A DNA stretch of 64,000 bases from Pohlia nutans (taxonomy: Eukaryota; Streptophyta; Bryopsida; Bryales; Mniaceae), in contig CM040088.1 in assembly GCA_022496805.1 (NCBI GenBank), positions 1,302,001 through 1,366,000 of the forward strand, written 5' to 3'. The position numbers were made by a program, and so were the translations under genes. This document shows positions 35,495-46,300 of the stretch, piece by piece (position 1 is the stretch's first letter; each line of letters opens with the position of its first letter). The notes under the pieces are model-generated. The model worked only from the letters and a program-made list of their open reading frames with translations, had not been told where the DNA came from and did no database searches.

Positions 35495-36079
35495 ACCCTA
35501 TTCTGACCCCTAAAACCTATCTTCAAGCCCTCTGCCCTAGACTCCAACGAATGGATGCCGAGAAGGACAACGAATTTGTGAAATTTAGGCTTTTAATAGT
35601 GAAAATAATAAACAAAATCCCATGCAGAAGTCATGCACGAGCATAATTCCTGCGACGAAAAGCTGAGAATTATACCGTTGTCAAATTTAACTAAATCCGG
35701 ACGAGAACTTTTCGGTCTGCATTATTACATCGGCATCTTCTGACGAAGAATCTATCAAAAAGACACATAGAAATCGGCATCCAGCGCTGGCAAGGGATGT
35801 GAGCATCCAATGTTCATAGGCGCCAAAGATACTAAAGAATTTGAAATTCCCGCCCGATTTCTTCTGCCGCCCAATCGTTGGTGAAGGATGTGCTTGGTCT
35901 CGACGTCGACATTCTCCTCTTCGTGCACATCCGCGTTGCTTGTTCCTTCTTGTTTCTCTACTACTCGTCGCAGACCCGCACGGTGTAAGCTTGCTTTATT
36001 TTCCGCCAAGATTTTTGGTCCTACTTCTACACAGCACTGGTTTCTTCGCAAGGAGCGGATTAGTTCATCGATATTCCTA
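35495..36079 (+). promoter_or_regulatory. Promoter/leader region of transposase 2
   Basis: GC content rises from about 35830, and the segment ends at a donor (CCTA/GTAAGAT, intron from 36080). The acceptor CTTGCAG at 37736-37742 lies one base before the start codon at 37744. This gives a 1.66-kb leader intron that contains the whole second palindrome array, the same layout as in the first element. Open frames here on either strand have no recognised relatives. Confidence 0.5.
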
Positions 36080-36314
36080 GTAAGATTTAGAGTCCTTCGA
36101 TTACTCCTCTCTGTAGTTGCTAGTGCCGTTCTTGCAGTTATCACATTCAAATCGTTTGATGTTCGAGATTGCAGATACAACTCAGCGAGTCATCGAAGTC
36201 AATTGTTGTTCTACTCAGTCAGAGTATCCGTTTGCGCACAAACACAGAACCAACTATCCGACTTCCGATATTTATGCCGGAAATGGCGGAACATATTCTA
36301 CATATTTACTCAAG

Positions 36315-37617
36315 GCTATCGTCGACCCGACGATAAAGGGCACGTTTCAGTGAATGTGATGATCTTCCCTAGGATATCGTCGGGTCGACGATAATGGACA
36401 TGCCGCAGTGAATAATAAACTTCAATACAGGATATCGTCGGGTCGACGATAACTGAGAGCTGACGCAGGTTATGACGAAACCTCAAAATATCGTAGCGTG
36501 GTCGATAACAATGAGCTAAATCTCCTGTTGATTGAGATCAGGGAGTTATCGTCGACCCGACGATAACATTGCGAAAACTCTCACACTAAATACGTTGGTC
36601 AATATTATAGCCGGTCAAATGATAACTTAGAATATGAACTTAATTAAAAGATGTGCAAGATGTTATCGTCGGGTCGACGATAACTGTGCTTGAAAGCATG
36701 ATATCAAACAAATTCAAAGTTATCGTCGACCCGACGATAACATTGTTAAGTATTTTGATATTGTCCTCTGCCTCTGAGTTATCGTCGGGTCGACGATAAC
36801 TAAGCTTTTAAGCACGATATCAAAACAATTCAAAGTTATCGTCGACCCCACGATAACTTGTTCAGTATGATAAAATTATCTTCTGCCTCCGAGGTATCGT
36901 TGGGGCGACGATAACTGTGCTTGTAAGCATGATAGCTGAAAATTCAAGGTTATCGTCGATCCCACGATAACATTGTTAAGTATTTTGATATTGTCCTCTG
37001 CCTCTGAGTTATCGTCGGGTCGACGATAACTAAACTTGTAAGCACGATATCAAAATGATTCAAAGTTATCGTCGACCCCACGATAGCTTGTTCAGTATCA
37101 TAACTTAGCCTCTACCTCCGAGTTATCGTCGGGTCGACGATAACTGTGGCTGTAAGCATGATAGCTAAAAATTCAAAGTTATCGTCGACCCCACGATAAC
37201 TTGTTATTATCACAAAATTGTCCACTGCCGTTGATTTATCTTCAGCCTCTGACGATAATTACATACAATCATTGAAATTTATCGGTTTCATGAGCATACT
37301 TATCGTCGGGTCGACGATAACCTTGTGCATGACATCTGTCTTACAGTAATTTCAAAGTTATAATAGTCCAGACAATATCATCTATTGAAAGTTGAAGTAG
37401 TCGTCATCCTGAGAGATATTTTCAGGTTGACGATCACTATTGGCGCATAAGAGAATTTATGAATCACACATAGTTATCGTCGGGTCGACGATACCCTTCG
37501 ATGTTGGGGTGGCCTATCCATGATCATGTCATAATTATTTGATGAGCATATCTGAAACCGAGACTTGTCAATCGTTAATCCATTATATAGTTATCCAGTA
37601 TCGTCGACTCGATGATA
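36315..37617. repeat. 57-bp-phased palindrome array of the second element
   Basis: The palindrome is GTTATCGTCG, three centre bases (ACC or GGT), CGACGATAAC. Copies start at 36315, 36373, 36431, 36487*, 36545, 36603*, 36662, 36719, 36778, 36835, 36893, 36949, 37008, 37065, 37122, 37178 and 37235* (* degenerate), an unbroken series with mean step 57.5 bp. More copies lie at 37299, 37483 and about 37596. From 36662 to 37178 the centre alternates strictly GGT/ACC, so the true unit is a dimer of about 115 bp. It lies in the proposed leader intron of the transposase at 37744. It resembles the first element's motif in outline (TTA...TCGA..CGA...TAA) but is clearly different. Confidence 0.9.
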
Positions 37618-37743
37618 GTTGTTTGAATGTCGTTAGTGATATGACAATCACGTCGTCTGGAATTCGAAAAAATATGTACTCGTTTCATTTCGCACTATTG
37701 TTTTTCGAACACCTGTACTGACTGGGGTCGTCTTTCTTGCAGA

Positions 37744-40595
37744 ATGGATGCACATGATCCTGCCGAGTTTGCTAAGCATGTACCTATATTGCCTCCAGAC
37801 GTCGCTATTTGCGACGGGATTCCTCGCTCCAAATGGTATTTCAAGGCAGTCACTCTACGCAACGATGAGGGTTTGGACGTCGCCAAAGCATTGTGCCAGA
37901 ATGTTGATCCGACTGTCGTGGTTAACAATGACGACAAGCCTCTTGGCGATGATCGAGTTGCCGTCCAAATTGCGGAGTCTTTATGCGAGGAAGAAGTTCC
38001 ATCCGGATGGATGTGGTCAATTCACTCCTGGGACATAAAACAAGTCTTCCTAGATGGCGTTAGTCTCTACGACCATGACCAGACGCATGGTTACAACGTG
38101 GCCATGAAAGCTCTTAATCGTAGAGGTCGCAAAAGCGTGCGTTCATACGATACCTTCCGTGGAAGAGTGGAGACTGACGTCCCCCCCAAGAAGGAGGCTC
38201 TCCTTGCTCCTGAAGCAATCACTGCAGTCTCCACTCAAACATGTTGTGAGAGGAATTGCTTGCAGCCCTTTCCGCGCGGGCAGATTCAAGTCATTTGCAC
38301 TCAACTACATGTGAACGATGGAGTATATGCTCGGAAGAAGTGTCTTCTTGAAGTGCATAGGCAGATCCACAAGGATCTCGCTGGGAAGGAGTGGATAACC
38401 TTGAAAGGTAGGGAAGTTTGTCCCACTGCCTGGTGGACCATTCACGGGATATCAAAAGCTACCTTCTATAGGTACAGAGATATGGCCAAATGCGGGAAAC
38501 AAGCTGAGGTGCATGGGAATGTGGGGTTGAAAAAACCGCGGCTACATACAATCCAAGCTACTGCCACACTTCGAAGGCTAATAGTATCTGATGCTGACAA
38601 AATGTATCACAAATCGAGAACGCTCGAATCAGGCGAAAAGGTCCCTGCAATGGTTTTGCCGTCTGCTTTTCGTTGGAGTGACCAGTTGAAACACATCAAT
38701 GAGGCAAATGCAGCATTCGATTTGCAGCCAATTTCTTCAAGTGGCTTGAGCAACATTCGACGTGCCTCTTTCCCAGAATACGCTCCAAAGGCTCGTGGAG
38801 ATAGTTTCTCTCGATGTGGCGTGTGTGATAAATACAAGCAATTGCAGAGCGCTTGCACTCCCCTATCATATGCACAAGAGAAGTGGAACCTGGCTTTGGA
38901 TAACCACCTCATAGCCCAAAGGGCACATAGGGAACTTTACTATTTTAATCGTACCATTTCCGAAGATGAGCCTCACAAGATGCTAACCATCATCCATGAT
39001 AAAATGGATCACTCCAAGACCGCGTCTCCACACTTCTCTCACAAGTCCAAAGCTACAGACTCTTTCATGAGGATGCCCGTTGCAGTTACAGGAATGATTG
39101 TTCACGGTCATGGAGATGTTCGATATGCGCACTATGGCCTTGACATCTTCCCAACCAATTCCAACCATACCATCGGGTCAATTGCAAAGCTTTTGCGTGA
39201 TCTTGAAGAACCACCAAGGAATTCCTCTCGTAAGCTCTTTTCGGAGGAGGATACGCGATCTGTATTAACCAAGGCGGTTCTGCAGGGTCGGAATCTTGCT
39301 TGGACTCCCTTCTTCCTCTACCAGAGGTATTGGTCCCAGCTCAATCTTTGCCCCCTATATTGGTCTTGCAGCTGAATAATGCTTCAGGTGACAATAAGAA
39401 TAGATGGGTCTTTGCCTTTTGTTCACTCCTTGTATACAAAGGCATTTTCTGCGAAGTGTACATCAACTTCCTCATAGTTGGACACACGCACGAAGACATT
39501 GATGCCATGTTCGGTTGATGGAGTGGGAAGTTGAAGACAAATAACTATCCGACAGTTCCAAGATTCATGAAATCCTTCATGGACTGTGAAGCACACCCTG
39601 TAATTCCACATTTCATTGAGGAGGTTCCTGATTTCAAGCGTTTTGTTGATGGTTATTTGGGCTCAGGCGGCGATATCTTATCGGGTCATTCTAAGTCCCA
39701 GCAATTCAAGTTCTATATGAATTCTAGTGGGTGGCCTTTGATGGAGTACAAGAATTTGTGTACAGACAAAATCTGGTTGCCAGAGCACGGCAACGGGATT
39801 CGCTTGTGGTCTGAAACTGAAGACGGACGACCAAGAGTTCCCAGCGGTGATCCCCTTCCTCTACTTCCACAAAAGATGCGTTCGCTTGATGAGATTAAGA
39901 GAGGTTTGAACGGTTTTATTGCACACTGGAACGGAATGGCGGACGATGATCTCTCAGGAGAATTCAGGCGGAAGAATGATCCTTTAAAAGAATATTGGAA
40001 AGGTGTTAGAACTGCTCTCGATGCTGCACTGCAGCCACGTGAAGGGTTACTGCAGGGATTTTGGCCGGCTTCAAGGATCATTCATGACGAGTCTGATCGG
40101 ATGCGGAGGGATGGTACACTGCAAGAAGAGGATGCAGAGGATGCACCATTTGTTGGACGTAAACGTGATCGTCCACGTGCTTCATTCCGTGTCAATCGCG
40201 ATATATTTGCAGATTATTTTGTTGCAGTCCGTCCTGCTGACCGTGACGCAAGGCCATTCTGGCTTGCCAGAGCAATAACAAACCCGAGTCCGGATCCGGG
40301 TCATTTGCATATGATCCAAATTCAATATTGGACGCCTGCTTCAGAACGACACATCAATATGGAAACATATGATGGATGGGACACAAAAAGAGGCAACGTG
40401 TGGCGCGAAGATCGAGCCCTAAACCCAACGTGGTCTAGCACGGACTGTATCATGACTGCTTGGAAGCTACGAATGCGAGAAGGAACTTCTGATCCGAGGG
40501 TGGCAATTCCAAAGCCACAAATTGACATCATCAAGGCATCAGTGGAAGCTTTTACGGTTGACTCTGGGGATGACGCATCTATTGCGGAGGGTTGA
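37744..40595 (+). pseudogene. DUF7869-type transposase-like protein 2 (frameshift and nonsense)
   Basis: Homologous along its length to the protein at 27810, with about 950 codons. The start ATG follows a CTTGCAG acceptor by one base. It shows the same layout: CDGIPRSKW region, TCCERNCLQPF cluster, REVCPTAWWTIHGISKATFYRY, CGVCDKY, HDKMDHSKTASP and VGHTHEDID. Lesions: a 1-base deletion near 39285-39299 shifts the frame, a TGA at 39516 replaces the Arg of FGRWS, and the Asp expected in the QxDN motif is Asn (LQLNNASGDNK, codon at 39375). The last would remove a probable catalytic residue. No partner of the large minus-strand gene type is seen near it. Confidence 0.8.
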
Positions 40596-40937
40596 GTAAT
40601 TCATAAGTATAGGACTTCTCTTCGTTGTAGGGTGTGGCGAAGATTAGACTTTTGAAATAGATGAATAGTTTTGAGATGGATGGATAGTTGATAGATAGAT
40701 AGATAGAAACACCGACCCTAAAGAAAGGGCCGGCGTGAATAAAGTGTCCGTTCGTAATGTCAATGACCCGATGCCCACCGGACAAAGGGACATTGGAACA
40801 ATACTACTCTCCTCTTTCGAGGATGGACACTACAGTAACCAAAGCAAAGTAACCGTAACAGTAACAAAGGAAAAATGCGAAGTAATGATGGTTGAGTGCT
40901 AGTTTGTATAAAGGTATGTTTAGTGTTAAGTTTTATC
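40596..40937. other. 3' flank of transposase 2
   Basis: Contains a GATA-type microsatellite (about 40676-40708) and a short segment (GCCCACCGGACAAAGG, about 40773) that recurs near 8346. No gene. Confidence 0.5.
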
Positions 40938-41160
40938 GCCAAGTCATGAGTTCTTTGGTTGGTTGGTGAAGGGCGTTGTATCACATTTATGTGGTCCGAG
41001 TTCGAAACCAATTGGGCTCGTTGAGCAGTGGTGTGGTACACATGGCTTGGTGCTGCTAGTGAGTTATTATGGCAGGAAAGTTGTACCAACCAACCGGCCC
41101 TTCCTATCCCCTGAGACAAGTTGAGCTAGTTGTTGAAAAGAGTGGCTAGCAGTGGTTTTC
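40938..41160 (+). repeat. tRNA-derived SINE, copy 2
   Basis: Starts with GCCAAGTCATGAG, has the A-box region at 40941-40966 and a B box (GAGTTCGAAACC, 40998-41009). It then shares the body GGCTTGGTGCTGCTAGTGAG and a GTGGTTTTCACCACT tail with the minus-strand copy at 31026-31262. Diverged, non-coding. Confidence 0.7.
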
Positions 41161-43367
41161 ACCACTACCCTCCCTCTTTTAGTGTACTACGTCTGTTGGT
41201 ATTGTTTGATTATTCTATATACGTCTTTTATGTAAAAGTATAGATCCGGCATACTGTATGGCAATGGTATTTATTGCTTTGAATGTGTGTTGTATGGATG
41301 TTTCATTTATTTTCGCATGCGACTCTCTGTTTTTTAATAAATGTTGGAATTATTGACATTGCGGATTACTATGGTCTATCTAGATTTCGAATGAGATGGA
41401 ATAATTCAAAGATTCATTGTTGGGTCATCCTACTCCCTAAATCTAAAAATAGTAATTTCAAAATGTGTCTTGGCATTTACAAGTCTCAATTTATTGAAAT
41501 GTCTCAATTTAATGAACCCTTTTTTATGATCTAAAGTCGAAAAATAGTAATTTCAAATGTATTTTGGCATTCAAAAGTCTCAATTTATTGAAATTTCTCA
41601 ATTTAATGAACACTTTTTATGATCTAAATATAGAAGGGATTAAAATGAGACTACAACTTGTCTCATTTTAACGAATAAGGCCTTATTTTTGGATTCCTTA
41701 TTAGGAGGGCTACAAGAGTTTCTTACATTAAAACAAATTACATCACTTGAGATTGGACTAAAATGAAATATAAGTGATTATAATCAGTGCCATATAATAT
41801 GGGAGTTGCATACTTGGGAAGTCTATAAATAGATTCAAAACAGACCCAAAAAAGAAGAAGAAATTGACTCTTACAATGACCATTAAGGTGACTTTTGACC
41901 ACAAAAAGCATCTGTGTAGGTGGATAACTTGCAATCATTTGATCCTCTTGGTCTCTTGCAGCTATAGATCGCCACTCTTACGAGCAGAACGAAACCGGCT
42001 AGGTTGCAAGAAAGCACCTCAAGGAAGAAATCTGGGAACTAAGCGAAGATCATGTCACATTTTTTTCACCAGAGTGAATACCGCTAGTTCGGAATTGAGA
42101 AGTGCTTTAGAGTTTTGTGATCAATCATTGTCATGCAAGGCTCAAATCGTGAGTTTGGTCCCTGGAATGCAGATGAGATGAATTGTGAACAGCAATTCTC
42201 ATGAGTGACTGATATTGCATGATTTCTGTGCAGATTGCAGCTTGACTACCTCGACTCTTCTCCCACAAAACCTGTGAACGTCACCGCCAGGGTTTAGGGC
42301 TTCAGGTTATCATTGTCAGAAGTCAACCCTTATGCCCCTTTGATGAATGAAAAACTTGTACATTAACTTCTGGACGACGTTCAAGCCTGTTCAAGAAAAC
42401 AACCGGCCATGCCATAGTGTCCAATAACGTTCTTGAGCCCCTTTTTTGTTCAAGTTATCTTGGCTACACGTCACAGAAATGCCGGAGGAAACATCCAAAC
42501 ACTCGATGTGGAAGCTGGTCATGGTCACCACGCCGATGTTGACAAGCCTCGCATTCACGTTTCCATGATGGAGGCCACAGAATTCCCAAACTGTGATCAC
42601 ATTTATTACTTGGACCTCAGCATGCATCCGCCCTCTTGTCACTCAACAACATTATTCACGCTCAAGATGGCATCTCTGTAAAGGCATAAAGTGCCTCTCA
42701 CTCATAAGAAAATACCCAATACCCTTCTACTAACCAAACTAATTACGGTAGTCAGTTTCCCACGTGGGTTTAGGTTCAGGCCCTGCTCTGCTAGCTAAGA
42801 TTCGGTATTCACAGCCCTGACGGACTTTTGACTCATTACAGAATCAATATCTTATAAGGGGAATCAGAGCTGGTTTCCAATTTTCAAAACTCCTGCGGTG
42901 TCAGAGCTGACCTGCAGAAGAAGGCGATTTCATAGACTTAGCGTTCCAAAACTCTACAAAATCGTGTGTTTTGAGGAAAGAAGAATCATGTTGTGCACAG
43001 TTTTGGTAACAAACGTGCAAATCACAGACTGAGGAGGAAATAATGTATTTGTAAGGTGTGACACCAACCTTGTGTTTGTTTTCTGAGTCTAAAAGTTTTC
43101 ACTTAATACCAGAATAGAATCCTGGACAACTCAAGTTCTAATTCCGAAATTTGTGACTGATTGAGGGACTCATGTTATGGAGATTAATTCCGGGTTTTGG
43201 TCTCTCTGCAACAGCCTAGCTTGAATGAGAGATCGATTCATGATTTGCATCGCCGTGTCCAGTTAATTTTTGCTTGCTAATTGGATCTTTGAATTCTTAC
43301 CGTTTAGCAGATTTTACCCGACGGTGGGTGGTGATCATCAGATTGCGATAGGATCTGTGTGGTACCA
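41161..43367. other. Intergenic region upstream of the GDSL gene
   Basis: A 97-bp tandem duplication lies at about 41447-41640 (TCTCAATTTATTGAAAT landmark). From about 41900 the DNA is less AT-rich; open frames at 41864-42181 and 42433-42681 have no recognised relatives. The last several hundred bases should include the GDSL promoter and leader, but no TATA box is assigned. Confidence 0.4.
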
Positions 43368-46300
43368 ATGACGACCCGAAACTTGGTTTGTGCTTTGGTC
43401 TTCGCCGTGATACTAACCCGACTCTCACGTTTCGGTAAGTCATAGATCGACTCACTTTCCCAATTAATCTTTACAGTGCATCTCGGCGTGGTTGCATGCA
43501 TGCATCACAGAGTGACAGATCAATATGGTGGCACTGTGTAAAGAAGTTGAGACTTTGTTGTGCATAATTCCCTTGCAGCGGACGGAGCCAAAGCATTATA
43601 CGCTTTCGGCGATTCCTTCGTGACGGCCGGAAATGGAGGCTACATGGGAGCCCCGTACGGCATGACGTGGCCCGGCTACCCTGCAGGCCGCGCCAGCGAT
43701 GGCCGCAACCAAGTCGACTACCTCGGTATTTCAGATTGTCTGAGCGATGGACCCATGATAGATTAATGATCCCAAACACTCAGGCTTTGATATGGAGTCA
43801 TATATGTCCAAGTTCACTAGTTGAATTCACGGGAATTCTTCTGGTTTTGATCATTCTGCAAACTCCTCGATCAGTAAAGAAGAGGAGTCCACAGCTAGCT
43901 AGGAAATTCTGAGGGTTTAAGCACATTCGTATAAAAATCTCTGTTACATTTGTCTTAATTGATTTCAAAAGATGAGGCACTACACTAAATAGTATATTTA
44001 GTGTGAGGCACATTAATTGCGAACATCACTCTAAATATCAAAAAACCTACTTTTGTAAAAACACTAATTGTGAATTCTCACACTATTTATGAAGAATAGT
44101 AAGATTTTGACATTGTGATCTTTTGAGATATGGATATTTAGTGTGAGTAAGGAATGAAACTTGAGATGAAAGTTTAGATGGAAAAACTGAAATTTTAGAA
44201 ATGGAATGAATCGAATTGGATGGTAACTGAAATTGGATGATAAGTATGATTATCATCCAACACTAATTACCCACAAATTGACAATTAGTGTTAGACAAGG
44301 AGTAGGGGTAAGCACATTATTCATCACCTCACACTAAATATACTATTTAGTGTAGTGCATCGCGACAAAATAGTTGGTAGACCCTACTGTGCATTCACTG
44401 CCCTGAAAGGTTGAATTAATGTGTTGTTGTGTAATTAATGGCCGGGGATGGCATGGCGTGGTGCAGCGGAGTTGTTTGGGGTGCCGTCCCCGATTGCATC
44501 GTGGGAGCTGAAAAACGAGTCCGAGAGTGTGGTCGGAGTGAATTTCGCGCAAGGCGGGGGCGCCGTGACGTATGCGTTCGGGTACACGCCGCTGGACACG
44601 CAAGTGAACGAGATGGAAGCGCTGGTGCGCAAGAAGGCGCTGTCGCGGGCTCATCTGCAGCGCTCCGTGGCGCTTGTCAGCCTGGGCGTCAACGACTACG
44701 GCGCCTACAACGCTTTCCACAGCCCCAAGGTACAACTTACAGATACTTCGATCATATCACGCACAGTTTCATTTCCATTCTGATGCATGACTTTGCTATA
44801 ATATCTATGGACGCCCAGCTAGCACTGACTTACCCGGTGATGCTTGAGACTCGCAGCAGTGTTCTATTTATTTGCGGCAATGGACTGTTGAACTGACATA
44901 ACCAGAAAGTATTCTCGCAATTGCTTGAAAAGGGTGTCATGCTACGGTAGTGTCGTTGCACTTTGGATGAATAAATCATACTATACTTGAATTAAGTCAA
45001 TTAACCGAAAAGAAGCGCATTTAACCTTCCTTTTAACCTTTTTGCTCTACTTCTCTATTGAAGCGCATCTAACCTCTCTATTGAACTATACTTGGGTTGA
45101 ATAGTGTCGTGTCATAAATTGTCCCCTTGTGGTCCATGGGCTTGGAGCTTTGGTGGAAGGTGTGGGAGCTACAGCAAGGTATGGAGAATAATGACAATGC
45201 CTTGTATTAGATTGTCTCCCAACTTGTCATATACTAGTTTTTGGTCTATTTATATTTCAATATGAGGGGCGGTTTACACTATGGACCAAGAGCCATGACC
45301 AAGAAAATTAAATCATTTTCATGGTCATGGCTCTTGGTCAAGAGCCGTGACCATGAAAAATCAAAAATGCAATTTTAAATGACTTGGTCACTCTTTGTAG
45401 TGTAAAGTGGATTTAGACCGGGACAAGTTTAAGCTCATCATTCTCTCTTTTATCCTCCCCTTTTTCCTCCTTTCTCTTTAAATAATTGAACACTAGCCAA
45501 TCAATGATTTTTGAGCCCCATGGTCTTCTAGATTATAGTTGAGTCGAGGCATTTGCTTCGACTCAACTATAATCAAGGAGACCATGAAAACATTATCCAT
45601 TTGGGAAATTTTAGCATTTTTGGGGACCTCAAAGTTAGTGGTCATTCTCCTTTTTTCAAGGTAGTGTAAACTGTAAAGCCAAATGGGACCAAGAGCTCTT
45701 TTTGGGCCAATCACAGATTTTAGAGTTGCATGGGACGAGTTCTTGGTCCGTAGTGTAAACCGCCCCTGAGTTCAAGAGGAATTTAACACAAGTTTGCCAA
45801 AACTTTCTTCTTTGAGTTAACTTTTCGGTTAACTCTACTACCTCAAAGTTTGTGTTAATAAAGACTATCCCATAGATGCTACAAAGTTAGCCTAAACGTT
45901 TTGAAATAAATGTATCCAAGAATCATTAACCCCTAAGTGACCAAACAACCATTTTAAGGTTGCTTCCCTTTTTTTACGGCCTCCCAAGATGAAAAAATAA
46001 AAATTATAAAAAAATGAAAAACAAATTCTCAAATAGGAAATCAAGTCTACTTTTCAACCCAATTTGAATCATGTCAATCCAAGTTAAACTCCACCGAGGA
46101 GATTTTTTCAAAGACAAACACCTCAATATTGTCCTAGTGTTATAAAATTTACATAACATTCATTAGTCCTTTTGGACACCCATGAGAATCGTCAAAGAAT
46201 TCGAATAAAAAGCACAAGAATTGGGAATCTTAGGAGAGATGTTGTCATAATCAACTAAAGTCATGTTGGATGGCATGCTTTCATAAAAATTTCTCAGCAA

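Noticed and set aside
26517..37617. CRISPR array (regular palindromic repeats with spacers).
   Set aside because: The context is eukaryotic, the spacers are diverged copies of each other rather than unique, and no cas genes are present. The arrays are diverged tandem repeats with a conserved core.
10624..40595. Stop codons repaired by U-to-C RNA editing, as in organelles of some ferns and hornworts.
   Set aside because: Such editing is known from organelle transcripts, and this is nuclear transposon-rich DNA. Methylation-linked decay explains the TAG/TGA/TAA pattern more simply.
42433..42681. An open frame with a His/Asp-rich, protein-like stretch upstream of the GDSL gene.
   Set aside because: No recognised domain, no splice partners and no convincing start; left as unannotated intergenic DNA.
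43978..44358. A second CACTA element, because the end reads CACTACACTA.
   Set aside because: Flanking trinucleotides (AGG and CAT) do not match, and the long perfect arms are unlike CACTA ends.
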